A stretch of DNA of 64,000 nt from Mesorhizobium loti. GTDB lineage: Bacteria; Pseudomonadota; Alphaproteobacteria; Rhizobiales; Rhizobiaceae. This document shows positions 35,115-43,644 of this stretch, one piece after another (within the stretch, counting starts at the first letter, position 1; each line of letters starts with the position of its first letter). The notes beneath the pieces were generated by a model. That model did not search any database and was not told the DNA's origin. It saw nothing but the letters and a program-made list of their open reading frames with translations. The translations under genes and the position numbers were made by a program. The stretch is from the NCBI GenBank assembly GCA_014189435.1, contig CP050293.1, forward strand, positions 5,337,001 to 5,401,000, in the 5' to 3' direction.

Positions 35115-36263
35115 ATGCCTGACCGCTCCTTCCTGAACTGGCCGTTCTTCGAAGACCGCCATCGCGAGTGGGCCGAACGCCTGGAGACATGGTGCGCGGA
35201 AAACCTGCCAGTCGATCACCATGATGTCGACGCCGCCTGCCGCGAGCTGGTGGGCAAGCTCGGCAGAGACGGCTGGCTGAAGCCGACGGCACTCGACACC
35301 GACAATCCTGGACCACTCGATGTGCGCACACTGTGCATCACGCGCGAGACGCTCGCGCGCCATGACGGGTTGGCCGATTTCGCCTTCGCCATGCAGGGGC
35401 TGGGCACCGGCGCGCTCAGCCTGTTCGGCACGCCGCAACAGCAGCAATGGCTTTCGAAGACGCGCGCCGGCAAGGCGATTTCCGCTTTTGCCCTGTCGGA
35501 ACCGCGCTCGGGATCGGATGTGGCCAACACCGAAATGACGGCGACCCGCGACGGCGACAGCTATGTTTTGTCGGGTGAAAAGACCTGGATCTCCAATGGC
35601 GGCATCGCCGACCTCTATGTCGTCTTTGCCCGCACCGGCGAGGCGCCGGGCGCCAGGGGGCTCTCGGCCTTCCTCGTGCCTGGCGACGCCAAGGGCCTCG
35701 GCATTGCCGAGCGGCTGGAAGTGATTGCGCCGCATCCGCTGGCGCGCCTGTCGTTCGACCAGGTCCGCCTGCCCGCCTCGTCACTGATTGGCAAGCCCGG
35801 CGACGGCTTCCGCATCGCCATGTCGGTGCTCGACGTGTTCCGCTCAACCGTAGGGGCGGCAGCACTCGGCTTTGCCCGCCGCGCGCTGGATGAAAGCATC
35901 AAACGCGTGGCCGAGCGCAAACTGTTCGGCGCGCCGATGGCCGAACTGCAGATGGTGCAGGGTCATATCGCCGACATGGCGCTCGATGTCGACGCGGCCG
36001 CCCTGCTGGTCTACCGCGCCGCATGGACGAAGGATATGGGTGCGCCCCGCGTCACGCGCGAGGCCGCGATGGCCAAGCTGTTTGCCACCGACAAGGCGCA
36101 AGAGGTGATCGACAAGGCGGTGCAGCTGCATGGCGGCGACGGCGTCCGCAAAGGCCATATCGTCGAAAGCCTGTATCGCGAGATCCGCGCGCTGCGCATC
36201 TACGAGGGTGCCTCCGACGTGCAGAAGGTGGTGATCGCGCGGCAAGTGATGGGCGCGGCCTGA
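35115..36263 (+). CDS. acyl-CoA dehydrogenase
   Basis: A 382-residue flavoprotein dehydrogenase. Motifs are [66 protein letters not shown] and [16 protein letters not shown], which carries the catalytic Glu. The ATG has GGAGG eight bases upstream. In the aryl-CoA cluster it would oxidise the alicyclic CoA ester. An ATG at 34890 is in the same frame through the palindromic repeat and would add 75 residues; I consider the shorter form real because it fits the family length and has the better ribosome site. Confidence 0.9.
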   Translation: MPDRSFLNWPFFEDRHREWAERLETWCAENLPVDHHDVDAACRELVGKLGRDGWLKPTALDTDNPGPLDVRTLCITRETLARHDGLADFAFAMQGLGTGALSLFGTPQQQQWLSKTRAGKAISAFALSEPRSGSDVANTEMTATRDGDSYVLSGEKTWISNGGIADLYVVFARTGEAPGARGLSAFLVPGDAKGLGIAERLEVIAPHPLARLSFDQVRLPASSLIGKPGDGFRIAMSVLDVFRSTVGAAALGFARRALDESIKRVAERKLFGAPMAELQMVQGHIADMALDVDAAALLVYRAAWTKDMGAPRVTREAAMAKLFATDKAQEVIDKAVQLHGGDGVRKGHIVESLYREIRALRIYEGASDVQKVVIARQVMGAA

Positions 36264-36326
36264 CGGCAGAGATTTGACGGGCATTCGATTTTGAAAATTG
36301 GTTTTTGGAATACCGGGAGGTTTTGA

Positions 36327-36722
36327 ATGCACACTATTCTGCAGCCGGAAGGCTGGGCGAAACCTGTCGGCTACGCCAACGGCGTCGCGGCGCGCGGGCA
36401 GCTCGTCTTCGTCGGCGGACAGGTCGGCTGGAACGGGCAATGCCAGTTCGAAACCGACGACTTCGTCGGCCAGGTGAAGCAGACGCTCGAGAACGTCGTC
36501 GCGGTGCTGGCCGAGGCCGGTGCGGGGCCGCAGCACATCACCTCGATGACCTGGTATTTCACCGATAAGGCCGAATACCTCGCCAACCTTAGGGGTATCG
36601 GCGAGGCCTATCGCGAGGTGATCGGCCGGCATTTTCCAGCAATGGCCGCCATGCAGGTGATGGCGCTGGTCGAGGACCGCGCCAAGGTGGAGATTCAGGC
36701 CACGGCAGTTATACCGGAATAA
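36327..36722 (+). CDS. RidA family protein lacking the catalytic arginine
   Basis: A 131-residue RidA/YjgF protein (VAARGQLVFVGGQVGW, then QVKQTLENVVAVLAEAGAG). Active RidA enamine/imine deaminases have Arg in the motif PxRS. Here the same place reads FPAMAAMQV, so the Arg is replaced. Similar loss occurs in other Rid subgroups. In an anthranilate-type pathway a RidA protein would handle the enamine left after ring reduction, but this copy may bind rather than hydrolyse. The ribosome site is GGGAGG. It converges on the LLM gene. Confidence 0.88.
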   Translation: MHTILQPEGWAKPVGYANGVAARGQLVFVGGQVGWNGQCQFETDDFVGQVKQTLENVVAVLAEAGAGPQHITSMTWYFTDKAEYLANLRGIGEAYREVIGRHFPAMAAMQVMALVEDRAKVEIQATAVIPE

Positions 36723-36756
36723 CCAATCACCGGAATAACTGCCCGCGCAGAATAAA

Positions 36757-37848
36757 TTATTCGCGTAGTCCCGCCTGTCTCAAAATCGGCAGCACGTGAT
36801 CGCAGAAATAAGGCAGCTCCTGCGTGTAGTTGACGAAGGACAGCGCGATGCCCTGATAGCCGTGCCCGGCAATGGCGGCCATGTCGGCGGCGATCGTTTC
36901 CGGCGTTCCGATCAGCGGATAGGTCCCGGCGCCACCGGCGAAACGTTGCCGGTAGCGGTCATAGGCATGCGGGTCGTGCGATTGCGAGAATTCCTTCTTG
37001 CCGGCCATATGGGCATCAACCGCGTCGTGGTCGGCCATATCAACGGCATAGCGCGTGTAATAGGCCTGCGCCTCCTCCATCGTCGGGCGGCAGACAACAT
37101 GTGCAACCGTGTAGACACCGACGTCGCGGCCCGCCTTGTCGGCCCGTTCGCTGATATCGGCGACATGCTTGCCGGCATCGCCCATCTCGGAAAAGGTCGT
37201 GAACAGATAGTCGCATCGGGCGGCGGCGAAATCGCGGCCCGGCCCGCCGAAAGCGGCGTTCATGGTCACGGGGCGCGGAACCTGCAGGCTGGCTGGCCGG
37301 CTGACGGCTTCCTTGAGGCGGTAGTAGGTGTCTTCGTAATCGAGCGGCTCGGGCGAGGCATACAGCTTTTCGAGGATCTCGATCCATTCGGCTGCCTGAT
37401 CGTAGCCCTTCTCGACCAGAGGCGTGCCGAACATGCCGAATTCCTTCGGGTTCCAGCCGCAGACGATGTTCAAGCCCGCGCGACCCTGGCTGATATGGTC
37501 GACCGTCGCCAGCGCCTTGGCGGCATAGAGCGGATGCACCAGCGGCACATGAACGGTCATGAACAGGCCGATCTGCTCGGTGGCCATAGCAAGGGCCGCC
37601 GCCCATGTGAAGGTCTCGAACGACCATTCGCGCACCTTGTTGCGGCCGCCAAAACCGCGCCAGCGCGCGATCGGCAGCATGAACTCCAGCCCGGCGCGGT
37701 CGGCGATCTGCGCCGCGGTCAGATTGTCCTGCCAATTTGCCGTCCAGCGTTCCGGCACATCGGTGATGGCAAGCCCGCCGTCGGCATTGGTCGAGAAGAC
37801 GCCAAGCTTCAGTCTGTTCGGGCCGTGCAAGGGATGTGGTTTGTTCAT
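36757..37848 (-). CDS. LLM-class flavin-dependent monooxygenase, RutA-like
   Basis: A 363-residue luciferase-like monooxygenase. The features are MLPIARWRGFGG, FETFTWAAALA, DHISQGRAGLNIVCGWNP and a C-terminal LSFVNYTQELPYF. In length and in the RWRGFGG/INIVCGW arrangement it resembles RutA (pyrimidine oxygenase) and dimethyl sulfone monooxygenase, both FMNH2-dependent. RutA-type enzymes open ring amides, so an isatin- or oxindole-like amide is a possible substrate. GGGAGG seven bases before the ATG. It is divergent from the aldolase gene and shares an operator with it. Confidence 0.86.
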   Translation of the reverse strand: MNKPHPLHGPNRLKLGVFSTNADGGLAITDVPERWTANWQDNLTAAQIADRAGLEFMLPIARWRGFGGRNKVREWSFETFTWAAALAMATEQIGLFMTVHVPLVHPLYAAKALATVDHISQGRAGLNIVCGWNPKEFGMFGTPLVEKGYDQAAEWIEILEKLYASPEPLDYEDTYYRLKEAVSRPASLQVPRPVTMNAAFGGPGRDFAAARCDYLFTTFSEMGDAGKHVADISERADKAGRDVGVYTVAHVVCRPTMEEAQAYYTRYAVDMADHDAVDAHMAGKKEFSQSHDPHAYDRYRQRFAGGAGTYPLIGTPETIAADMAAIAGHGYQGIALSFVNYTQELPYFCDHVLPILRQAGLRE

Positions 37849-37892
37849 GTCGCGACCTCCCGGCGAAGATCGCACGCTACGGCTCCGCAAAA

Positions 37893-37912
37893 ATATTTCA
37901 AGCATGAAATAG
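37893..37912. promoter_or_regulatory. putative MarR operator 3
   Basis: ATTTCAAGCATGAAAT: perfect six-base arms around AGCA. It lies between the divergent LLM monooxygenase and aldolase genes, about 45 and 60 bases from their starts, so it can control both. Confidence 0.7.
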
Positions 37913-37971
37913 CTTCGCCTCGCCATGGTTTGCGGATATGGATTCCGGCAGAGACAAAAAAGGGGATCGGC

Positions 37972-38733
37972 ATGAGCGAGTTCCGCCAGAAATGCATCGG
38001 CAAGACGAGCCTCGTCGGTTCCTTTGCGGCCATTCCCCATCCCGTCGCGGTCGAAGTGATGGCGCAGTCCGGCCTCGATTTCCTCTGCATCGACTGGGAG
38101 CATGCGCAAATCTCGCGCGACATGATCGAGAGCATGGTGCGGGCGGCCGACGTGCATCGCGTGCCGGCCATGGTGCGTGTTCCCGGCCATGCGCCGGAAG
38201 CCATCCAGGCGGCTTTGGATAGTGGCGCGCAAGGCGTGCTGGTGCCGCGCATATCGACCGCCGCCCAGGCCGCAGCAGCAGTCAAAGCCTCGCGCTATCC
38301 GCCAAAAGGCGAGCGCGGCGTCGGACCGGGCCGGGCCGCCGGCTACGGCTATCGCATTCCCGAATATCTGGCCGGCGCCAATGACAGGATCGTCGTCGCG
38401 ATCCAGGTCGAGACATCGGAAGGGCTGGCCAACATCGAAGCGATCGCGGCCGTCGACGGTATCGACGTGATCTTCGTCGGCCCTGGCGATCTTTCGGTGT
38501 CGATCGACGCGATCGGGCCGAACGGCGCCGACAGGCTCAATGCAGCGATCCGCACGATCGTCGGCGTGACGATCGCGCACGGCAAGGCAGCCGGCATATT
38601 TTGCGCCAGCCCGCAGCCCGTCGGGCAATGGGCGGCCATCGGCGCCAGCTTCTTCATCCTGGCCAGCGACACGATGTTTCTCGGCGCCGGCGCCGCGGCC
38701 AACTGTGCCGCGGCACGCGACGAACTGGCCTGA
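37972..38733 (+). CDS. HpcH/HpaI family aldolase
   Basis: A 253-residue class II aldolase (HpaI type). FLCIDWEHAQ, QVETSEGLANIEAI and FVGPGDLSVSI contain the metal ligands Glu and Asp and the base. Such enzymes cleave 4-hydroxy-2-oxoacids to pyruvate and an aldehyde. It would fit a late step of ring-fragment breakdown. Ribosome site AGGGGAT eight bases upstream. A much longer frame upstream is antisense to the LLM gene and not coding. Confidence 0.9.
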   Translation: MSEFRQKCIGKTSLVGSFAAIPHPVAVEVMAQSGLDFLCIDWEHAQISRDMIESMVRAADVHRVPAMVRVPGHAPEAIQAALDSGAQGVLVPRISTAAQAAAAVKASRYPPKGERGVGPGRAAGYGYRIPEYLAGANDRIVVAIQVETSEGLANIEAIAAVDGIDVIFVGPGDLSVSIDAIGPNGADRLNAAIRTIVGVTIAHGKAAGIFCASPQPVGQWAAIGASFFILASDTMFLGAGAAANCAAARDELA

Positions 38734-38785
38734 GACGCGCGGCAAGGCGAAAAAGGCGTATCGGCAATGCAACAGGCCGGTCAAA

Positions 38786-38803
38786 CTTTTTAAGCTTAAA
38801 ACT
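38786..38803. promoter_or_regulatory. putative MarR operator 4
   Basis: TTTTAAGCTTAAAA: a perfect 14-base palindrome. It lies after the aldolase gene and about 120 bases before the aminotransferase start, and shares the AAGCwT core and T/A arms of the other three sites. Confidence 0.65.
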
Positions 38804-38921
38804 TTCGCCTTGAAAAGTGCCGCACTTTGGATAAGCATTCCAGGATCGATGGCGACGGCCGTATCGGGCGGGCTTCCCGGCCAGTCCATCGTTGTGCTCC
38901 GGGTGGGAGGGGTTTCAGTCC

Positions 38922-40121
38922 TTGTCGTTCGTACTGCCCCAGTCATCGTCCAGCGCGCGCTATGCCTTCGATGGCGTGCGCGCCCAGATTCGCGATCTGC
39001 ACACAGAAAACATCGCCAACCTTGCCGTGCGGGCGCGTGAACTGGGCGATGTGATCGCGCTCTGGTACGGCGAAGGCGACATGGTGACACCGGCTTTCAT
39101 CCGCGACGCCGCCAAGGCAGCCTTCGATGAAGGCCTGACCTTCTACGTTCCCAACATGCGCGGCCACGGCCCGCTGAATGAAGCGCTGTCGGAGTACCAG
39201 ACGCGCATCCATGGCCGGCCGATCCCGATCGCACGCACCACCGTCACGCCGGGCGGCATGCAGGCGCTGTACCTGGCGCTGGAACTGCTGGTCGATACCG
39301 GCACCAACGTCGTCTATGTCGCGCCGCAATGGCCCAACATCCACAACGCCATCCATTTGATCGGCGGTGAGCCACGGCCGTTTTCGCTCGACTACAGAGG
39401 TGACTGGCATCTCGACCTCGACCGGCTGTTTGCGATCTGCGATGCACGCACCCGCGCCATCTTCCTGTCGACGCCATCCAACCCAACCGGCTGGACCGCG
39501 TCGCGCGAGGAGATGCAGGCGCTGCTCGATTTCAGCCGGCGCACCGGCATCTGGATCATCTCCGACGAGGTCTATAGCAGGCTCTATTTCAACGGCGACG
39601 TTGCCCCCTCCATCCTGCAGATCGCCGAGGATGGCGACCGGGTGCTGTCGGTCAACAGCTTCTCGAAGGCCTGGGCGATGACCGGCTGGCGCATCGGCTG
39701 GCTGACGCATCCATCAGGGGTGGCCGACCAGCTCGGCGCCATGACGCAATATGTCAACAGCGGCACGGCGGCGCCGATCCAGGCTGGCGCTGTCGCGGCG
39801 ATCCGCCAGGGCGAGCCGTTGGTCGAGGAGATCCGGCAGCGGATCAGGACCGGTCTCGACCTTGCCTATGACAGGCTGGCGCAGATTCCGGGCATCATCC
39901 TGCCTGCGAAACCGCGCGGCGGCATGTATGCCTTCTTCGCCATGGAAGGCGAAAGCGACGCCCGCCACGCCTGCGCCAGGATATTGGAGACGGCACGTGT
40001 CGGGCTGGCGCCCGGCCATCTGTTCGGGAGTTCGGCAACGGCCTTCCTGCGGATGTGCGTGTGCCGGGAACGTGACCAGATAGCGACCGCGCTCGATCGC
40101 ATGGTCGCTGCCATGAATTGA
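38922..40121 (+). CDS. PLP-dependent aminotransferase, class I/II
   Basis: A 399-residue fold-type I aminotransferase. The Schiff-base Lys is in VNSFSKAWAMTGWRIGW. Other motifs are TVTPGGMQALYLA, STPSNPTGWT and ISDEVYSRLYF. The start is TTG at 38922, nine bases after GGGAGGGG; it gives the N-terminus SFVLPQSSSSARYAFDGV. It heads a set with an amino-acid importer and a second PLP enzyme. It probably transaminates an imported amino acid; the substrate is unknown. Confidence 0.88.
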   Translation: MSFVLPQSSSSARYAFDGVRAQIRDLHTENIANLAVRARELGDVIALWYGEGDMVTPAFIRDAAKAAFDEGLTFYVPNMRGHGPLNEALSEYQTRIHGRPIPIARTTVTPGGMQALYLALELLVDTGTNVVYVAPQWPNIHNAIHLIGGEPRPFSLDYRGDWHLDLDRLFAICDARTRAIFLSTPSNPTGWTASREEMQALLDFSRRTGIWIISDEVYSRLYFNGDVAPSILQIAEDGDRVLSVNSFSKAWAMTGWRIGWLTHPSGVADQLGAMTQYVNSGTAAPIQAGAVAAIRQGEPLVEEIRQRIRTGLDLAYDRLAQIPGIILPAKPRGGMYAFFAMEGESDARHACARILETARVGLAPGHLFGSSATAFLRMCVCRERDQIATALDRMVAAMN

Positions 40122-40194
40122 CGCCCTGCCTGAAGCGGGGCGGCAAAAAACCGTGCGGGAGCAACCCGCCCGATCAACAACAGAGGGAACACAC

Positions 40195-40992
40195 ATGAGC
40201 TTCACTCGTCGCAGACTGCTTCTTCTCGCTGCCGCCATCGGCATCGCCGCCGGCCCCGCCACCGCCTATGCCGCCGACGTGCTCAATGTCGGCGCCTACC
40301 CGACCAATCCGCCGTTCGAATACAAGAACGAGAGCGGCACCTTCGAGGGCTTTGAAGTCGACATCGTCAACGAAGCGGCCAAGCGCATCGGCATGACCAC
40401 CGACATTGCCGATCTCGGCTTCCAGGCGCTGTTCGCCGCCACCACCTCGAAGCGTATCGACGTCGCCATCTCGTCGATCACCATCACGGCGGAGCGGCTG
40501 AAATCGCAGTCGTTCACGCAGCCCTATTATGATTCCGACATGGGCATCGCCACCAAGACCGACAGCGCGATCAAGGCCGAAGCCGACCTCAAGGGCAAGA
40601 TCGTCGGCGTGCTGTCCGGCTCGACCGGCGAGACCTGGGTCAAGGCGCATCAGGAGGCCGACGGCTTCAGTGACGTGAAGGGTTACGACACGCAGCAGAA
40701 CCTGCTGCTCGACCTCAGCGCAGGACGCGTCGATGCGGCTGTCAGCGACATTCCGGGCATGGAATATTCCTTCACCAAGATGAAGGACCTGGTCGTCAAG
40801 GAGCGCATCAAGACCGGCGAACAGTACGGCCTGATGATGACCAAGGACCATCCGCTGCTCGGCAAGCTGAACGACGCGCTGAGCGCTATGAAGAAGGACG
40901 GCACGCTGGCCGCGATCCACAAGAAGTGGTTCGGCAGCGACGCACCCGCCGACTCTTCGACCATGAAGGAAATGCCGCTGCCGAAGGCCTGA
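40195..40992 (+). CDS. amino-acid ABC transporter substrate-binding protein, family 3
   Basis: A 265-residue periplasmic binding protein. The signal peptide RRRLLLLAAAIGIAAG ends near AYAAD. Family 3 features are NPPFEYKNESGTFEGFEVDI, ITITAERLKSQSFTQPYY and GVLSGSTGE. It probably binds a polar or aromatic amino acid. GAGGGA precedes the ATG. A strong hairpin follows the stop, ahead of the permease gene. Confidence 0.92.
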   Translation: MSFTRRRLLLLAAAIGIAAGPATAYAADVLNVGAYPTNPPFEYKNESGTFEGFEVDIVNEAAKRIGMTTDIADLGFQALFAATTSKRIDVAISSITITAERLKSQSFTQPYYDSDMGIATKTDSAIKAEADLKGKIVGVLSGSTGETWVKAHQEADGFSDVKGYDTQQNLLLDLSAGRVDAAVSDIPGMEYSFTKMKDLVVKERIKTGEQYGLMMTKDHPLLGKLNDALSAMKKDGTLAAIHKKWFGSDAPADSSTMKEMPLPKA

Positions 40993-41010
40993 GCTGAAAG
41001 CTGCGCTGAC

Positions 41011-41039
41011 ATCGTGCCGGCTTTCCAGGCCGGCACGAT
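41011..41039 (+). terminator. hairpin between binding-protein and permease genes
   Basis: ATCGTGCCGGC pairs perfectly with GCCGGCACGAT around seven bases. There is no T-run, so partial termination or message protection is more likely than a full stop. The binding-protein genes at 24.1 and 47.3 kb are followed by similar hairpins. Confidence 0.75.
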
Positions 41040-41144
41040 TCATTTCATGCGCCAGCGCCGGCTTCCGCGCAGACCGTCTCGCCATTGGCGAGGTCGATTG
41101 GTTTTAACCTGAGCATCCTTGCTCTCGGGTTCGGGAACGCTCCC

Positions 41145-41819
41145 ATGTCGCTGCTGGATACCTTCTTCAACCCCGATGTCATCATGTCCAGCCTGCCAGC
41201 GCTGCTGCGCGGCTTCCTGAACACGCTGCTGCTCGGCATATTGAGCATCGGCATCGGCATCCCCATCGGCCTGGTGATCAGCCTGGTCCGACTCTATGCG
41301 CCAAAGCCGCTGCGGTGGCTGGCGGTCGGCTACACCGACATCTTCCGCGCCCTGCCGGTGCTGGTCGTGCTGATCCTGATCTACTACGCGCTGCCCTTCC
41401 TCGGCATACGCCTGTCGTCCTGGGCTTCGGCGGTGACGGCCTTCGCCTTCATCATGTCGGCCTACTCGGCCGAGGTGTTCCGCTCCGGCATCGAAAGCAT
41501 TCCGCGTGGCCAGTTCGAGGCGTCGCAGGCGCTTGGCCTGCCGTTCCTCCTGACCTTGCGCAAGGTGGTGCTGCCGCAAGCGATCCGCGTGGTCATCCCG
41601 CCGATGACCAGCAACTGCGTCTCGATGTTCAAGGACACTTCGCTCGCCTCCACCGTGGCGCTGCCCGAGCTCCTGAAGGAGGCGACCAACGCGCAATCGC
41701 TCTACGCCAATCCATCGCCGCTGATCGGCGCAGCGCTTGTCTATCTCATCTTCCTCTGGCCGATGGTGCGCCTCGTCAGCCTGCTTGAAGACCGCTTCAA
41801 GACCGAAAAGAAGCGCTGA
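41145..41819 (+). CDS. amino-acid ABC transporter permease (HisM/GltK type)
   Basis: A 224-residue permease with five or six helices. The signature segments are [37 protein letters not shown] and the EAA loop [22 protein letters not shown]. Start at MSLLDTFF. It should work with the preceding binding protein. The operon has only this one permease and no ATPase gene, so an ATPase from elsewhere must be borrowed. Confidence 0.92.
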   Translation: MSLLDTFFNPDVIMSSLPALLRGFLNTLLLGILSIGIGIPIGLVISLVRLYAPKPLRWLAVGYTDIFRALPVLVVLILIYYALPFLGIRLSSWASAVTAFAFIMSAYSAEVFRSGIESIPRGQFEASQALGLPFLLTLRKVVLPQAIRVVIPPMTSNCVSMFKDTSLASTVALPELLKEATNAQSLYANPSPLIGAALVYLIFLWPMVRLVSLLEDRFKTEKKR

Positions 41820-41865
41820 CCTCGCCAACCGATCCCCCCGCCCAAGTCCTCTGCAGGAGCCTGCC

Positions 41866-43140
41866 GTGAACAAGCACCAGACCGACAATGCGAACGCAAG
41901 CGCGTTCCCCGTCGACACCATCCGCGCCATGTTTCCAGCCTTGCAGCGGGCCGGGGATTTCATCTTTTTGGACAACGCCGCCGGCGCGCAGATCCCGCAG
42001 AGCGTGCTCGACGCGGTGACCAACCATCTGGTTTCGCACAATGTGCAGCGCGGCGGCCGCTATGGCCGCAGCGTCGCCGTCGACCAGTCGGTTGCCGATG
42101 CTCGGACAAGCGTCGCGCTGCTCATCAATGCCTATAGCCCGGCGGAAATCTGCTTCGGCATGAACGCCACCTCGTTCATTCGCCTGGTCAGCCTCGGCAT
42201 CGGCCAGATGCTGCAAGAGCGTGACGAGATCGTCATCACCGACATGGACCACGACGCCAACATCGCGACCTGGCTGGCGCTGGAGTCCGCCGGCGTCAAG
42301 TTCAAATGGTGGCGCATGCGCGAGGACGGCAATCTGCATGTCGACGATCTGCGCCCGCTGGTTTCCGACCGCACCCGTCTCGTCGCCTGCACGGTCACCG
42401 CGCATTCGATCGGCTCGATCGTCGATGTCGCATCGGTGGCTGGGATCGCGCACGCGGCCGGCGCCGAAGTCTTCCTCGATTGCGTGCATTACGGGCCGCA
42501 TGGGCTGATCGACGTGCAGGCCTGGGATTGCGACTATCTCGTCTGCTCCGGCTACAAAAATTTCTCGCCGCATATGGGCTTCCTGTGGGGCCGTTTCGAA
42601 ACGCTGAAGCGGCTGCCGACTTTCCGCGAGGATTTCATCCCCGACGAACCGCCCTACAAGGTCGAGGCCGGCACCTTCATCTACGAGAATGTCTCGGGCA
42701 TGGACGCCGCCGTGCAGTATCTCGAACTGATCGGCCGCAATCTGGCTCCATCCAACAACCGCTCGCGGCGCGACAACATCGTCGCCGGCATGGGCGCCAT
42801 CCGCGATTATGAGCTGGTGCTGGCGCGCGAGATGCTTGCCGTGCTGAAGGATTGCGGCGCAACGATCTACGGCGTTGCCGACGAGGCCCGCATCAATGAG
42901 CGCGTGCCGACCTTCTGTTTCAACATCGGCACACTGTCGCCGCAGCGGATCGTCGAGGAGATGGCCGAGATGCAGATCGGCATCCGCGACGGCCACATGT
43001 ACGCGCCGCGGCTGATGAAGCGCCTCAACCTCTCGATGGACAGCGGCGCCATCCGCGCCTCGCTGGTCCACTACAACACGATCGAGGAAGTCCGGCGCTT
43101 CGGTGAGGCGCTGCGCGCCATCATCGCCAAGCTGTCGTGA
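41866..43140 (+). CDS. aminotransferase class V-fold PLP enzyme
   Basis: A 424-residue enzyme of the cysteine-desulfurase/class V fold. The typical opening is [16 protein letters not shown]; the PLP Lys is in [12 protein letters not shown] and the PLP-ring Asp/His region in [14 protein letters not shown]. Family members act as lyases or desulfurases; there is no conserved Cys loop that would prove desulfurase activity. GTG start with AGGAG seven bases upstream. It follows the permease gene and is followed after one base by a GNAT gene. Confidence 0.85.
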   Translation: MNKHQTDNANASAFPVDTIRAMFPALQRAGDFIFLDNAAGAQIPQSVLDAVTNHLVSHNVQRGGRYGRSVAVDQSVADARTSVALLINAYSPAEICFGMNATSFIRLVSLGIGQMLQERDEIVITDMDHDANIATWLALESAGVKFKWWRMREDGNLHVDDLRPLVSDRTRLVACTVTAHSIGSIVDVASVAGIAHAAGAEVFLDCVHYGPHGLIDVQAWDCDYLVCSGYKNFSPHMGFLWGRFETLKRLPTFREDFIPDEPPYKVEAGTFIYENVSGMDAAVQYLELIGRNLAPSNNRSRRDNIVAGMGAIRDYELVLAREMLAVLKDCGATIYGVADEARINERVPTFCFNIGTLSPQRIVEEMAEMQIGIRDGHMYAPRLMKRLNLSMDSGAIRASLVHYNTIEEVRRFGEALRAIIAKLS

Positions 43141-43141
43141 C

Positions 43142-43618
43142 ATGACTGGTCCCGGCGGCTCCGATGATCCAAGCGCCGACGAGGCGACGTCTCTTGTTGT
43201 TCTCAGTGAACCCACGCCAGAGGACATTGTCGCGCTCGAGGATCGCCTCTACGGCTTCAACGTCGCCGTCACCGGCGTCGATGACGGCCGTTATTTATCG
43301 ATCTTCCTGAAGAGGGACGACGGGACGATCTATGCCGGTCTCCACGGGCACAGTTGGGCGGGCGTGTGCGAAATCAAGACGCTATGGATCGCTGACAGCG
43401 AGCGCGGCAAAGGCCTCGGCTCGCGCCTCCTCGCCGAAGCCGAACAGGAAGCGCGTCGGCGCGGGTGCCATGTCATCCATCTCTCGTCCTTCACCTTCCA
43501 GGCGCCGGACTTCTACGAGAAGCATGGATTTCAGCGGCTCGTACAACTCGAGGACTTCCCGCGCGGTCACGCTAACGTCCTGCTCGCAAAGATGTTGGTG
43601 CCGGTGCCACCAATTTAG
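43142..43618 (+). CDS. GNAT family N-acetyltransferase
   Basis: A 158-residue acetyltransferase with the acetyl-CoA loop SERGKGLGSRLLAEAE and a C-terminal FYEKHGFQRL. It modifies an amine with acetyl-CoA. It starts one base after the class V enzyme stop, so it is in the same operon and may act on the same amino compound. The stop codon lies inside a perfect 24-base palindrome shared with the convergent dppF gene. Confidence 0.86.
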   Translation: MTGPGGSDDPSADEATSLVVLSEPTPEDIVALEDRLYGFNVAVTGVDDGRYLSIFLKRDDGTIYAGLHGHSWAGVCEIKTLWIADSERGKGLGSRLLAEAEQEARRRGCHVIHLSSFTFQAPDFYEKHGFQRLVQLEDFPRGHANVLLAKMLVPVPPI

Positions 43619-43640
43619 CTGACACTGGCCAGTGTCAGCT
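43617..43640. terminator. bidirectional terminator palindrome
   Basis: AGCTGACACTGG pairs with CCAGTGTCAGCT without a spacer, a perfect 24-base palindrome. It overlaps the GNAT stop and ends four bases before the dppF stop, so it can end transcription from both sides. Confidence 0.75.
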
Positions 43641-43644
43641 GATC

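Noticed and set aside
34113..36263. A 716-residue fusion ending in acyl-CoA dehydrogenase
   Set aside because: The first 250 codons are a shifted frame over the enoyl-CoA hydratase gene; only the last 382 residues are a protein family.
36796..37971. N-terminal extension of the aldolase
   Set aside because: It is antisense to the LLM monooxygenase gene; the aldolase starts at 37972 behind a good ribosome site.
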